Positions 52,881-62,335 are shown, numbered from the stretch's first letter. The stretch: 64,000 nucleotides of DNA from an uncultured Bradyrhizobium sp. (GCF_936928535.1 NZ_CAKZHY010000173.1:1-64000), one strand, 5' to 3'. Notes: generated by a model from the sequence alone, not told the origin. Numbers and translations are program-made.

Positions 52881-54377
52881 ATGGCTGTGTCGCAGGCGAT
52901 TCCGATCACGCGCCATCCGTTCGCCAACGGGTCCTACAAGCAAATGCTGATCGACGGGAAGTGGGTCGATGCGGCCTCAGGCAAGCGCTTCGAGAGCCGT
53001 AACCCCGCCACCGGCGAACTGCTCGCAACCGTCGCCGAGGGCGACAAGGAAGATATCGATCGTGCGGTCGCGGCCGCCCGCCGCGCTTTCGAGGGCCCCT
53101 GGAGCAAGGTCAAGCCGTTCGAGCGGCAAAACCTGCTGCTCAGGCTCGCCGACCTTGTCGAGAAGAACTTTGACGAATTGTCGCAGCTTGACACGCTCGA
53201 CATGGGCGCGCCGCTCAGCCGCACCCGCGCCTATCGCCTGCGCGCCGTCGGCATGCTGAGATATTATGCCGGCCAGACCACGGCGATCCACGGCGAGACC
53301 ATCGAGAACTCGCTGCCCGGCGAGATTTTCTCCTACACGCTGAAGGAGCCGATCGGCGTTGTCGGCGCCATCATTCCCTGGAACGGTCCGCTCACCGCGA
53401 CGATCTGGAAGATCGGTCCTGCCATCGCGACCGGCTGCACCGTGGTGCTCAAGCCGGCCGAAGAGGCGCCGCTCACCTCGCTCCGCATCGCCGAGCTCGC
53501 GATGGAAGCCGGCATTCCGGCTGGGGTCGTCAACGTGGTGCCCGGCTATGGCGAGACGGCGGGTGCCGCGCTCGCCTCGCATCCCGATGTCGACAAGGTT
53601 GCCTTCACGGGCTCGCATGTCACGGGCCAGTCGATCATCCGTGCTTCGGCCGGCAATCTCAAGCGCGTCTCGCTCGAGCTCGGCGGCAAGTCGCCTGACA
53701 TCGTGTTCGCGGACGCCGATCTCGATGCCGCCGTGCCCGGGGCGGCGATGGCGGTGTTCGCCAATTCGGGACAGATCTGCAGCGCGGGCACGCGCCTGTT
53801 CGTCGAGCAGGCGATCTACGAGGAGTTCGTCGGCCGCGTCGCCGAGTTCGGCAAGAAGCTGCAAGTCGGCAACGGCCTCGATCCGAACGTGCAGATCGGC
53901 CCGCTGGTCTCCGAGCAGCAGCTCGAGCGCGTTACCGGCTATCTCGACATCGGCCAGAAGGAAGGTGCGCGAGCGCTCGCCGGCGGCGGCCGCGTCACCG
54001 AGGGTGCGCTGTCAAAGGGCTTCTTCGTCTCGCCGACGGTGTTCGCGGGCGTTCAGGACAACATGCGCATCGCCCAGGAGGAGATCTTCGGTCCCGTCAT
54101 CTCCGCGATCGCGTTCAAGGACATGGACGAGCTGGTCAAGCGCGCCAACAACACCACCTTTGGACTCGGCTCCGGCCTGTGGACGCGTGACGTCACCAAG
54201 GCGCATGCGGTTGCCAAGCGCCTGCGCGCCGGCTCGGTGTGGGTGAATTGCTACCAGGCAATGGATCCGGCCGTGCCCTTCGGCGGCTACAAGATGAGCG
54301 GCTACGGCCGCGAATCCGGCAAGCAGCATGTCGAGGAATATCTCAACGTGAAGGCCGTCTGGATCAAGACGGGGTAG
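52881..54377 (+). CDS. Aldehyde dehydrogenase family protein
   Basis: A 498-residue enzyme with the family motifs: WNGPLTATIWKIGPAIATG, FTGSHVTGQ, the general base region LELGGKSPDIVFADAD, and the nucleophile Cys in FANSGQICSAGTR. Length and features match NAD-dependent betaine/aromatic-aldehyde-type dehydrogenases. AGGGAGTG precedes the ATG. Confidence 0.93.
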   Translation: MAVSQAIPITRHPFANGSYKQMLIDGKWVDAASGKRFESRNPATGELLATVAEGDKEDIDRAVAAARRAFEGPWSKVKPFERQNLLLRLADLVEKNFDELSQLDTLDMGAPLSRTRAYRLRAVGMLRYYAGQTTAIHGETIENSLPGEIFSYTLKEPIGVVGAIIPWNGPLTATIWKIGPAIATGCTVVLKPAEEAPLTSLRIAELAMEAGIPAGVVNVVPGYGETAGAALASHPDVDKVAFTGSHVTGQSIIRASAGNLKRVSLELGGKSPDIVFADADLDAAVPGAAMAVFANSGQICSAGTRLFVEQAIYEEFVGRVAEFGKKLQVGNGLDPNVQIGPLVSEQQLERVTGYLDIGQKEGARALAGGGRVTEGALSKGFFVSPTVFAGVQDNMRIAQEEIFGPVISAIAFKDMDELVKRANNTTFGLGSGLWTRDVTKAHAVAKRLRAGSVWVNCYQAMDPAVPFGGYKMSGYGRESGKQHVEEYLNVKAVWIKTG

Positions 54378-54492
54378 GGCCTCTCTGTAGCGTTCCGCGC
54401 GAGGGAATATCTGCTTTTGTGGGGCGGCGCCTTTTCCGGCGGCCGCCCCTCGCTATATGATGTGCATCCGTTCAAAGACAGCCGGGGCCCCC

Positions 54493-55620
54493 ATGAAATT
54501 CGAGGCGTTGTTCAAACCGTTGCAAGTCGGTCCGTACAAGCTCGCGCACCGCGTCGCGATGGCGCCGTTGACGCGCATGCGCGCCGAGCGCGACAGTTTT
54601 TCGCCGCGGCCGCTCAACGCCGAATATTACGGCCAGCGTGCGACCAAGGGCGGACTGATCATCGCCGAAGCCTCGCCGGTGCTCTCGCATGGCCGGGGCA
54701 ATCCAGCGACACCGGGCATCTATTCGGAGGCGCAGATCGCCGGCTGGCGCAAGGTGGTCGATGCCGTGCACGCCAAGGGCGGCATCATCTTCCTCCAGCT
54801 CTGGCACGTTGGCCGCGTTTCGCATTCCTCCTTCCACGGCGGCGAGCTGCCGGTCTCGGCGTCGGCGATCCCGATCAGGGCCGAAGGCATGAAGGCGATG
54901 ACCGCCGACGGCAAGATCGCCGATTACGAGACGCCGCGCGCGCTGGAGACCGACGAGGTCAAGGGCATCGTCGAGGCCTTCCGGCAAGCCGCGAAGAACG
55001 CGCTCGCGGCCGGCTTCGACGGCGTCGAGATCCACGGCGCCAATGGCTATCTGCTCGAGCAGTTCCTGCAGTCGCGCAGCAACCAGCGCACCGATCAGTA
55101 TGGCGGATCGATCGAGAACCGCACGCGCCTGCTGCTTGAAGTGACCCAGGCCGCGATCGATGTCTGGGGCGCGGGCCGCGTCGGCGTGCGGCTGTCCCCG
55201 CATGGCATCGCCAATGATTCCGCCGAGCCGGATCCGATGCCGCTCTACACGCATGTCGTGAAGGCACTCGATAAGCTCGGCCTTGCCTACCTGCACTTCA
55301 TCGAGCCGCGCTCCAGCGGCGCGGGCCGCGCCGACGTCCATTGGGAGAACGTACCCTCGGCGATGGTGCTGTTCCGTCCGCACTACAGCGGCGTGCTGAT
55401 GACCGCCGGCGGTTTCACCGGCGAGACCGCCAATGCCGCGATCGCAGAAGGCCACGCCGACATCATCGCCTTCGGGCGCATCTTCATTTCGAACCCCGAT
55501 CTGCCGCGGCGCCTCGAGCACGACTACCCGATCACGCCATACAACCGCGCGACGTTCTATGGCGGCGAGGAGAAGGGGTATACGGATTATCCTGTCCATG
55601 ACGCGCTTGCGCCGGCATAG
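54493..55620 (+). CDS. Old yellow enzyme family FMN reductase
   Basis: A 375-residue NADH/NADPH:flavin oxidoreductase. It has the family segments KFEALFKPLQVGPYKLAHRV at the start, VEIHGANGYLLEQFLQSRSN, and RTDQYGGSIENRTRL. It reduces activated double bonds or nitro groups with FMN. The ATG at 54493 is the family start. It follows the aldehyde dehydrogenase by 115 bases and is probably in the same transcript. Confidence 0.92.
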   Translation: MKFEALFKPLQVGPYKLAHRVAMAPLTRMRAERDSFSPRPLNAEYYGQRATKGGLIIAEASPVLSHGRGNPATPGIYSEAQIAGWRKVVDAVHAKGGIIFLQLWHVGRVSHSSFHGGELPVSASAIPIRAEGMKAMTADGKIADYETPRALETDEVKGIVEAFRQAAKNALAAGFDGVEIHGANGYLLEQFLQSRSNQRTDQYGGSIENRTRLLLEVTQAAIDVWGAGRVGVRLSPHGIANDSAEPDPMPLYTHVVKALDKLGLAYLHFIEPRSSGAGRADVHWENVPSAMVLFRPHYSGVLMTAGGFTGETANAAIAEGHADIIAFGRIFISNPDLPRRLEHDYPITPYNRATFYGGEEKGYTDYPVHDALAPA

Positions 55621-55632
55621 GTCTCCGTCTCC

Positions 55633-55737
55633 GTCATTCCGGGGCGATGCGTAGCATCGAACCCGGAATCCATTTCACGTCCTGGGTTGTCGCACAATGG
55701 ATTCCGGGCTCGCGACTTCGTCGCGCCCCGGAATGAC
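55633..55737. repeat. Palindromic intergenic repeat, family A copy 2
   Basis: Outer arms GTCATTCCGGGGCGA and CGCGCCCCGGAATGAC, inner arms ATGGATTCC and GGAATCCAT, in the same outer sequence as the copy at 51433-51512. It lies downstream of the old-yellow-enzyme gene. Confidence 0.8.
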
Positions 55738-55773
55738 GAGCTTGATTTGTTGCGCAACCGCTACCACAAATTC

Positions 55774-55854
55774 CGTCATTGCGAGCGCAGCGAAGCAATC
55801 CAGGACGGCCTCCGCGGAAAGATCCTGGATTGCTTCGCTGCGCTCGCAATGACG
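55774..55854. repeat. Long perfect palindrome, family B
   Basis: 32-base perfect arms (55774-55805 and 55823-55854), starting CGTCATTGCGAGCGCAGCGA, with a 17-base loop. A broken piece of the same sequence occurs around 16491-16510 and at 58180-58195, so this is another dispersed family. Confidence 0.85.
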
Positions 55855-55869
55855 ACCGGAGAGACCATC

Positions 55870-56373
55870 ATGGCCAAAGCCGCAGTCGCCGCAGGAACCG
55901 CCACGGGCCAATGCCTCTGCGGCAAGGTCAGCTTCGAGATCGACGTCCCCGCGCGCTGGGCCTGGCATGATCACTCCGCCGCCAGCCGCCGCGCTCATGG
56001 CGCGGCTTACGCGACTTATGTCGGCAGCTGGAAAAAGCGCTTTCGCATCACCTCAGGCAAGACCGCGCTGACCCGCTTTGAGGACAAGGCGACCAGGACC
56101 GCGCGCAGCTTCTGCTCGCACTGCGGCACGCCGATCGCCTACGAGCGACCGCGCGGCCCGCATATGGTCAACATCCCGCGCGCCCTGTTCAACGAGCGCA
56201 CCGGCCGCCAGCCGCTCTATCACATCGCCATCGAGGAGCTGCAGGAATGGGCGTACACCGGCGAGCCGCTGGTGCCCCTGAAGGGCTTTCCGGGCGTGGT
56301 GTGGCAGCGCTCGAAAAAGAAGAAGCGCGCCAGCGGCGAGGATCCGTTCGAGCTCGGGCGCGAGGAGATGTAG
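55870..56373 (+). CDS. GFA-family protein lacking the second cysteine set
   Basis: A 167-residue relative of the GFA protein at 8901. Cys15/Cys17 (CLCG) and a later CSHCGTP remain. The HCHCTTCR equivalent reads HDHSAASR: three Cys become Asp34, Ser36 and Ser39, with His33, His35 and Arg40 kept. It would therefore bind only one of the usual zinc ions. ATG at 55870, with GGAG upstream. It is followed by the TPP-enzyme gene in the same direction. Confidence 0.88.
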   Translation: MAKAAVAAGTATGQCLCGKVSFEIDVPARWAWHDHSAASRRAHGAAYATYVGSWKKRFRITSGKTALTRFEDKATRTARSFCSHCGTPIAYERPRGPHMVNIPRALFNERTGRQPLYHIAIEELQEWAYTGEPLVPLKGFPGVVWQRSKKKKRASGEDPFELGREEM

Positions 56374-56480
56374 CGCGGCTCGCCAGCGCAAGGCAGCCAT
56401 GACCGCGTTTCCTTGCGCGCCTCGAAATTTCGGCCATCATGTCTTTCGTCCTTGCGGCAACGTCCGCTCCTGGAGGAAAC

Positions 56481-58142
56481 ATGAAGAACAAGATCACCGG
56501 CCGTTCCGCCTTTCTCGCGCTGCTCAAGGACGAGGGCATCACGCATCTGTTCGGCAACCCCGGCACCACCGAGCTGCCGATCATGCATGCGTTGAAGGAT
56601 CATCCTGATCTCACCTATGTGATGGCGATGCAGGAGAGCCTGGTGGTCGCAATCGCCGACGGCTACAGCCGCGCCTCCGGCAAGCTCGTCGCCTGCAATG
56701 TCCATGTCGCGCCGGGCCTCGGCAACGCGATGGGCTCGCTCTACAACGCCCAGTTCACGGGCACGCCGATGATCCTGACTGCCGGCCAGCAGGAGCAGGG
56801 GCACGGCCTGATGGAGCCGGTGCTCTATGGCCCGCTGGTGCGGATGGCCGAGCCGCTGGTGAAATGGGCGGTCGAGGTGACGCGCCTTGAGGACCTGCCG
56901 CGCATCGTGCGCCGCGCGGCCAAGGTGGCCATGACGCCGCCGACCGGGCCGGTGTTCATCTCGCTGCCGGGCGATATCCTCAACAGCGAGGCCGGCATCG
57001 ATCTCGGCCGCTCCACCCGCATCGACGCGCGCACGAAACCGTCGGATGAGGCGCTGAGGGCATTTGCCGCGCGGCTGCTCAAGGCCGAGCGCCCCGTCAT
57101 CGTCACCATGGACGAGGTAGTCAAGAGCGACGCCCTGAAAGAAGCTGCCGAACTCGCCGAATTGCTCGGGGCCGCTGCCTACCAATCCTCGACACCCTAT
57201 GGCGCGCACTTCCTTTCGGAGAGCCCAGGCTTCGTCGGCACGCTGGCCCGCGTGCAGAAAGTCGCGCGCGATACGCTGGCGCCCTACGATCTGCTGATCG
57301 CGCTCGGCGGCGATCCGCTGCGCATGTCGGTCTATAGCGAAGTCGATGCGCTGCCGGATGGTCTCGGCATCGTGCAGATCGGTCTCGTCGACTGGGAGAT
57401 CGCCAAGAACTATGGCGCCGAGATCGCGCTCAAGGCGGATGTGAGGGAAACGCTGCGCGCGTTGATCCCGGTGCTGAAGGAGATGGGCGGGGCGGCGCTG
57501 GCGAGCCGCGCCAAACAACGCCTAGCCGAGCTCGCGCCGAAGAACTGGACCGCGCGACGTGCCGCAGTGATCGAGCAGATCGGAAAGAGCGCCGGCCGGA
57601 CGCCTGTTGATCCCGACTATCTGGTGCTGCAGATGGTCGAGGCCATGCCCGACCACGCGATTCTCGTCGATGAAGGCCTCACCTCCAGCCGCCAGGTCAC
57701 GGCGCTGCGTCCGCACCGCGACCGCTTTGGCTATCACGGCCTCGCCTCCGGCGGCATCGGCTGGGGCCTGCCGGCATCCGTCGGCGCCAGCATCGCCAAT
57801 CCGGATCGACCTGTCGTGTGTTTCTCAGGCGACGGCAGCGCCATGTATTCGATCCAGTCGCTGTGGACCGCCGCGCATCACAAGCTGCCGCTCAACGTCG
57901 TCATCGCCAACAATGGCGGCTATCGCATCATCAAGCAGCGCCTGCTCGCTTTCCATGGTGACGACAATTATGTCGGCATGGATTTCGCCGATCCGCCCGT
58001 TGATTTCGCCGGTGTCGCAAAGGCGCTCGGCTGCGAGGCGATCAAGATCAGCGATCCCAGCGAGCTGAAGGCGACGCTGGCGTCTGCGTTCAACCGGCCG
58101 GGGACGAAGCTGATCGAGGTGATGGTGGATGGGAAGGTGTAG
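56481..58142 (+). CDS. Thiamine-diphosphate enzyme, benzoylformate-decarboxylase-like
   Basis: A 553-residue TPP-binding protein. The cofactor-activating Glu is Glu52 (AMQESLVVAIADGY). NVHVAPGLGNAMGSL puts His75 where benzoylformate decarboxylase has His70. NPGTTELP has Thr for its Ser26, and the His281 region reads FLSESPGFVG with Ser in place of His. The TPP-binding motif near the C terminus is GDGSAMYSIQSLWTAA with IANNGGYRII. It probably decarboxylates or ligates a 2-oxo acid; the substrate is uncertain. TGGAGGAA precedes ATG 56481. Confidence 0.85.
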   Translation: MKNKITGRSAFLALLKDEGITHLFGNPGTTELPIMHALKDHPDLTYVMAMQESLVVAIADGYSRASGKLVACNVHVAPGLGNAMGSLYNAQFTGTPMILTAGQQEQGHGLMEPVLYGPLVRMAEPLVKWAVEVTRLEDLPRIVRRAAKVAMTPPTGPVFISLPGDILNSEAGIDLGRSTRIDARTKPSDEALRAFAARLLKAERPVIVTMDEVVKSDALKEAAELAELLGAAAYQSSTPYGAHFLSESPGFVGTLARVQKVARDTLAPYDLLIALGGDPLRMSVYSEVDALPDGLGIVQIGLVDWEIAKNYGAEIALKADVRETLRALIPVLKEMGGAALASRAKQRLAELAPKNWTARRAAVIEQIGKSAGRTPVDPDYLVLQMVEAMPDHAILVDEGLTSSRQVTALRPHRDRFGYHGLASGGIGWGLPASVGASIANPDRPVVCFSGDGSAMYSIQSLWTAAHHKLPLNVVIANNGGYRIIKQRLLAFHGDDNYVGMDFADPPVDFAGVAKALGCEAIKISDPSELKATLASAFNRPGTKLIEVMVDGKV

Positions 58143-58210
58143 GCGGTCGTGCGACGATGCCGCGCTTCGCTCGCAATGACGATGTGGTTGCATCATGCAC
58201 AAAACTCTCA

Positions 58211-58322
58211 CCGTCACCCTGAGGTAGCCGCTTCTTCAGCGGCCCTCGAAGGGCGACGGCCCGGCTGCATCTCGGCCGTCCATCCTTCGAGGCGCGCAAG
58301 GGCGCGCACCTCAGGATGACGG
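58211..58322. repeat. Palindromic intergenic repeat, family C
   Basis: Outer arms CCGTCACCCTGAGGT and ACCTCAGGATGACGG (one mismatch), with inner CCCTCGAAGGG and CCTTCGAGG. Lies between the convergent TPP-enzyme and flavin monooxygenase genes, so it may serve as a two-way terminator. Confidence 0.8.
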
Positions 58323-58339
58323 AACTTGCAGCGTGGGCG

Positions 58340-59722
58340 TTAGCCTGCCTTCTCCCCCACCCGATACCCCGCCGCCGGATGCGGCGCATCTAGCCTTGCG
58401 CGGCCGTCGCCGAACAGTTTCTCCCGCAGCGTGCCTTTCGCATATTCCGGCTTATAGCGCCCGCGTTTGGTCAGCTCCGGCACCAGCATGTCGCTGATAT
58501 CCTCGAAATCACCCGGCGAGATTGCAAACGCGACGTTGAGGCCGTCGACGTCGGTCTTCTCGAACCAGTCCTCGATCTTGTCGGCGACGCTCTCGGGCGT
58601 GCCGACGACAACGGGGCCGGCGCCGCCGATGCCGACATGCTCGATGACGTCGCGCACGGTCCAGACGCGGTCGGGGTCACCGCGGGTGACATTGTCCAGC
58701 GCGCTGCGGCCGGCATCGTTCTGGACGTGACGGACCTGCTGATCGAGCTCGTAGCCGGAGAAGTCGATGCCGGTCCAGCCCGACATCAAGGCGAGGGCGC
58801 CTTCCGGATTGATGTGCGAGCGGTAGTCGGCATATTTCGCCGCCGCTTCAGCCTCGGTGTCGCCGAGGATGATCGTCATCATGTTGAACATCAGGATCTC
58901 GGCCGGGTTGCGGCCGAACTTGGCGGCTTCCTCGCGGATCGCGGCGACGCGCGGCGCGATGATCTTGGCCGATGGTCCCGACATGAACACGCATTCGGCG
59001 TGCTTGGCCGCGAACTGCCGGCCGCGCGGCGAGGTGCCGGCCTGGTACAGCACGGGCGTTCGTTGCGGCGACGGCTCGCTCAGATGAATCGTGTTGTTGA
59101 TGCGGTAGTTCGCGCTCTCATGATTGATGCGATGAACCTTGCTGGGATCGGTGAAGATGCCGCGTTTGCGATCGCGCAGCACTGCGTCGTCCTCCCAGCT
59201 TCCCTCCCAGAGCTTGTAGACCACCTCCATATACTCGTCGGCGATGTCGTAGCGGTCGTCATGCCCGGTCTGCTTGTCCTTTCCGGCGCCGCGCGCGGCG
59301 CTGTCGAGATAGCCTGTGACGACGTTCCAGCCGATCCGACCCTCGGTGAGATGGTCGAGCGTCGACATCCGCCGCGCAAACGGGTAGGGCGGCTCGAACG
59401 ACAGATTGCTGGTGACGCCAAACCCGAGATTTTTAGTCACCGCAGCCATCGCCGACAGCAGCAGCAGCGGCTCGTTCGACGGCGTCTGTGCTGCATTGCG
59501 CAAGGCTGCGTCAGGGCTATTGCCATAGACGTCGTAGACACCAAGCACGTCGGCCAGGAACAACCCGTCGAAGCGGCCGCGTTCCAGCGTCTTGGCGAGA
59601 TCGATCCAGTAGGGCAGGCGGTTATATTCGGCGGTGCGGTCGCGCGGATGGGTCCACAGCCCGGGCGATTGATGCGCGACGCAATTCATCGCAAATGCGT
59701 TGAGCCTGATCTCTTTAGCCAT
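58340..59722 (-). CDS. LLM-class flavin-dependent monooxygenase (NtaA/SnaA/DszA type)
   Basis: A 460-residue luciferase-fold monooxygenase with the family opening IRLNAFAMNCVAHQSPGLW, and FDGLFLADVLGVYDVY and RIGWNVVTGY. It needs reduced FMN from a separate reductase. Relatives cleave nitrilotriacetate, sulfur heterocycles or sulfonates. No reductase gene lies beside it. ATG 59720-59722; the antisense frame further upstream is not used. Confidence 0.9.
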   Translation of the reverse strand: MAKEIRLNAFAMNCVAHQSPGLWTHPRDRTAEYNRLPYWIDLAKTLERGRFDGLFLADVLGVYDVYGNSPDAALRNAAQTPSNEPLLLLSAMAAVTKNLGFGVTSNLSFEPPYPFARRMSTLDHLTEGRIGWNVVTGYLDSAARGAGKDKQTGHDDRYDIADEYMEVVYKLWEGSWEDDAVLRDRKRGIFTDPSKVHRINHESANYRINNTIHLSEPSPQRTPVLYQAGTSPRGRQFAAKHAECVFMSGPSAKIIAPRVAAIREEAAKFGRNPAEILMFNMMTIILGDTEAEAAAKYADYRSHINPEGALALMSGWTGIDFSGYELDQQVRHVQNDAGRSALDNVTRGDPDRVWTVRDVIEHVGIGGAGPVVVGTPESVADKIEDWFEKTDVDGLNVAFAISPGDFEDISDMLVPELTKRGRYKPEYAKGTLREKLFGDGRARLDAPHPAAGYRVGEKAG

Positions 59723-59953
59723 GCTGGTCCCCCGGCGCCCTGTACTGAGCGCTCTTCGAATGATAGACGTGCGCCCCAACTTGGCGAAGTTCTTGCATAC
59801 CAATTGCGCTTGGCAAGGCCAAAATCGACGGCACGCCAGCCCTTGGCAAGCCAAGCTCAAGAGAGCAAGAACGAAATCGCAAGCCCCCGCCACTTTCGAG
59901 CGTCCGCGTAGTCCGCTACGCTGCCTCGTTCCATCAAGTTGAAGACGATAAGA
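59723..59953. other. Divergent promoter region of monooxygenase and M20 peptidase genes
   Basis: 231 bases holding both promoters. An AAGGCCAAAA...TTGGCAAGCCAAGCTC area has some self-complementary short words but no perfect operator. Nothing else is seen. Confidence 0.35.
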
Positions 59954-61339
59954 ATGACCAGAGCCGACGCCATCGCCCGCGCCCGGGACGACTTCAAATC
60001 CGGCGCGTTCCTTGCCGAACTCGACCGCCGCGTCGCTTATAAGACGGAAAGCCAGAATGCCTCGCGCGGCCCGGAGCTGCGCGCCTATCTGGAACAGGAG
60101 ATGGCGCCGGCCTTCGCTGCGCTCGATTTCGAGAGCCGCATCGTGGAATCCCCGAGCGGCAAGTCGCCGTTCCTGTTCGCCGAACACCACGAGAGCGCAT
60201 CCGCGCCGACCGTTCTGATCTACGGCCATGGCGACGTCGTCGACGGCATGGAAGGCGAGTGGCGCGAGGGCCGCGATCCCTGGCGCACGACCGCTTCTGG
60301 CATCCGCCTCTATGGCCGCGGCACAGCCGACAACAAGGGCCAGCACAGCATCAACATGGCGGCACTTCGCGCCGTGCGCGAGGCCCGCGGCGGCAAGCTT
60401 GGCTTCAATGCAAAGTTCATCGTCGAGATGGGCGAGGAGATCGGCTCGCCTGATCTCAGCAAGGTCTGCGACCTCAACCGCGACGCGCTGAAGGCCGACC
60501 TGTTCATGGCCTCCGATGGGCCGCGGCTGTCGGCGGATCGGCCGACGCTGTTCCTGGGCTGCCGCGGCGGCATCCGCATCCATCTCGATGTGAACTTGCG
60601 GGATGGCGGACATCATTCCGGCAATTGGGGCGGCGTGCTCGCCAACCCCGCGACCATTCTGGTCAGCGCGATCTCGACGCTGGTCGACGGCCGAGGCCGG
60701 CTTCAGCTCGACGCGCTGAAGCCCCCGCGCCTGACCAACCAGATCCGCAGCTATCTTGCCGATGTGCAGGTGGTCCCGACCGAGGACGAGCCTGCGCTCG
60801 CAGAGAATTGGGGTGAGGACGGCCTGTCCGCGGCCGAGCGGCTCTATGCCTGGAATACGCTGGAAGTGCTGGCGATGTCATCGGGCAATATCGAGAAGCC
60901 GGCCAATGCCATTCCCGGCCACGCCAATGCCGTGCTGCAACTGCGTTTCGTGGTTGGCACCAAGGTCGATGGCCTGATCGACGCTGTCAAAGCGCACCTC
61001 GTCGCAAAGGGCTTTCCAATGGTCGAGGTGCGGGCGGCCCAGAGCTTTGCCGCCTCGCGCACCGATTTCGACAGCCCCTGGATCAAATGGGCGGCGGATT
61101 CCGTCCAAAACACTACCGGGAAGGCGCCGGCGGTGCTGCCGAACTTCGGCGGCTCGCTGCCCAACGATGTGTTTTCGGAAGTTCTGGGCCTGCCGACGAT
61201 CTGGGTCCCGCACTCCTATCCCGGCTGCTCCCAGCATGCGCCGAATGAGCACATCCTGCTGCCATTGACCGAAGAAGCCTTGACGGTCATGGCCGGCTTG
61301 TTCTGGGATCTCGGTGAATTACCGCGGCCATTAACCTGA
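59954..61339 (+). CDS. M20-family metallopeptidase
   Basis: A 461-residue zinc peptidase/amidohydrolase. Metal-binding motifs are VLIYGHGDVVDG, GRGTADNKGQHS and EMGEEIGSPDL; a His late in the protein (VPHSYPGCSQHAPNEH) completes the site. The fold has the usual catalytic and lid domains. Members cut dipeptides, N-acyl amino acids or carbamoyl compounds. ATG 59954 is used; a TTG at 59939 is less likely. It precedes the glutamate-type ABC operon by 84 bases and may supply its ligand. Confidence 0.9.
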   Translation: MTRADAIARARDDFKSGAFLAELDRRVAYKTESQNASRGPELRAYLEQEMAPAFAALDFESRIVESPSGKSPFLFAEHHESASAPTVLIYGHGDVVDGMEGEWREGRDPWRTTASGIRLYGRGTADNKGQHSINMAALRAVREARGGKLGFNAKFIVEMGEEIGSPDLSKVCDLNRDALKADLFMASDGPRLSADRPTLFLGCRGGIRIHLDVNLRDGGHHSGNWGGVLANPATILVSAISTLVDGRGRLQLDALKPPRLTNQIRSYLADVQVVPTEDEPALAENWGEDGLSAAERLYAWNTLEVLAMSSGNIEKPANAIPGHANAVLQLRFVVGTKVDGLIDAVKAHLVAKGFPMVEVRAAQSFAASRTDFDSPWIKWAADSVQNTTGKAPAVLPNFGGSLPNDVFSEVLGLPTIWVPHSYPGCSQHAPNEHILLPLTEEALTVMAGLFWDLGELPRPLT

Positions 61340-61423
61340 GCGGGCATCCAGCCGAAAGTCACATTCTAATCCGGGCCGAGATGTGCTTGCATCTGGCCGC
61401 ATCATCCTGAAAGGGGAGAAAAA

Positions 61424-62335
61424 GTGAAACATTTCCGTCACATCGGCCTCGCGCTCGTCGCGACCTTTGCTGTGAGCCAGGCTGGGGCCGAGGAACTCAC
61501 CGGCACGCTGAAGAACATCAAGGACACCGGCGCCATCACGCTCGGCTTCCGCGACTCCTCGATCCCGTTCTCCTATCTCGACGACAACCAGAAGCCCGTC
61601 GGGTTCGCGATGGACATCTGCTACAAGATCGTCGACGCCGTGAAGAAGGAGCTCAAGCTCGACAAGCTCGAGGTGAAGCTCAACCCGGTGACCTCGGCGA
61701 CGCGTATCCCGCTGATGGCGAACGGTACCATCGACCTCGAGTGCGGCTCGACCACCAACAATACCGAGCGTCAGAAGCAGGTCGCCTTCACCAACACCCA
61801 CTTCCTGACCGCCAGCCGCTATGTGTTCAAGAAGTCGAGCGGCCTGAAGTCGATCGACGACCTCAAGGGCAAGACGGTGGTCTCCACCGCCGGCACCACC
61901 AACATCAAGCAGCTCACCGAAGCCAACGTCGAGAAGAAGCTCGGCGCCAACATCATTCCGGCCAAGGACCACGCCGAAGCCTTCCTGATGGTCGAGACCG
62001 ACCGCGCGGTCGCTTTCGTAATGGACGACATCCTGCTCGCGAGCCTCGTCGCCGGCTCGAAGACGCCGTCCGACTATGTCATCTCCAAGGATGCGTTCTC
62101 CAAGCCCGAGCCCTATGGCATCATGCTGCGCAAGGACGACGCCCCCTTCAAGAAGGTCGTGGATGCGGCAACCGCTGCGCTCTACACCTCGGGCGAAGGC
62201 CAGAAGATCTACGACAAGTGGTTCATGTCCAAGATCCCGCCGAAGGGTCTGAACCTCAACACCCCGATCTCCGATCAGCTGAAGCACGAGTTCGCAAAAC
62301 CCTCGGACTCGCCGATCCCGGACGACTATAAGTAA
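61424..62335 (+). CDS. gltI: Glutamate/aspartate-type ABC transporter substrate-binding protein
   Basis: A 303-residue periplasmic receptor. Signal peptide MKHFRHIGLALVATFAVSQAGA, then TGAITLGFRDSSIPFSYLDD and GFAMDICYKIVDAVKKEL, the family-3 solute-binding layout, as in GltI. AAAGGGGAGAA precedes the ATG at 61424. First gene of a receptor-permease-permease-ATPase operon, which is the gltIJKL order. Confidence 0.92.
   Translation: MKHFRHIGLALVATFAVSQAGAEELTGTLKNIKDTGAITLGFRDSSIPFSYLDDNQKPVGFAMDICYKIVDAVKKELKLDKLEVKLNPVTSATRIPLMANGTIDLECGSTTNNTERQKQVAFTNTHFLTASRYVFKKSSGLKSIDDLKGKTVVSTAGTTNIKQLTEANVEKKLGANIIPAKDHAEAFLMVETDRAVAFVMDDILLASLVAGSKTPSDYVISKDAFSKPEPYGIMLRKDDAPFKKVVDAATAALYTSGEGQKIYDKWFMSKIPPKGLNLNTPISDQLKHEFAKPSDSPIPDDYK

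Noticed and set aside
59723..60616. Upstream extension of the LLM monooxygenase frame on the minus strand
   Set aside because: Antisense to the M20 peptidase gene; the monooxygenase family starts at 59722.
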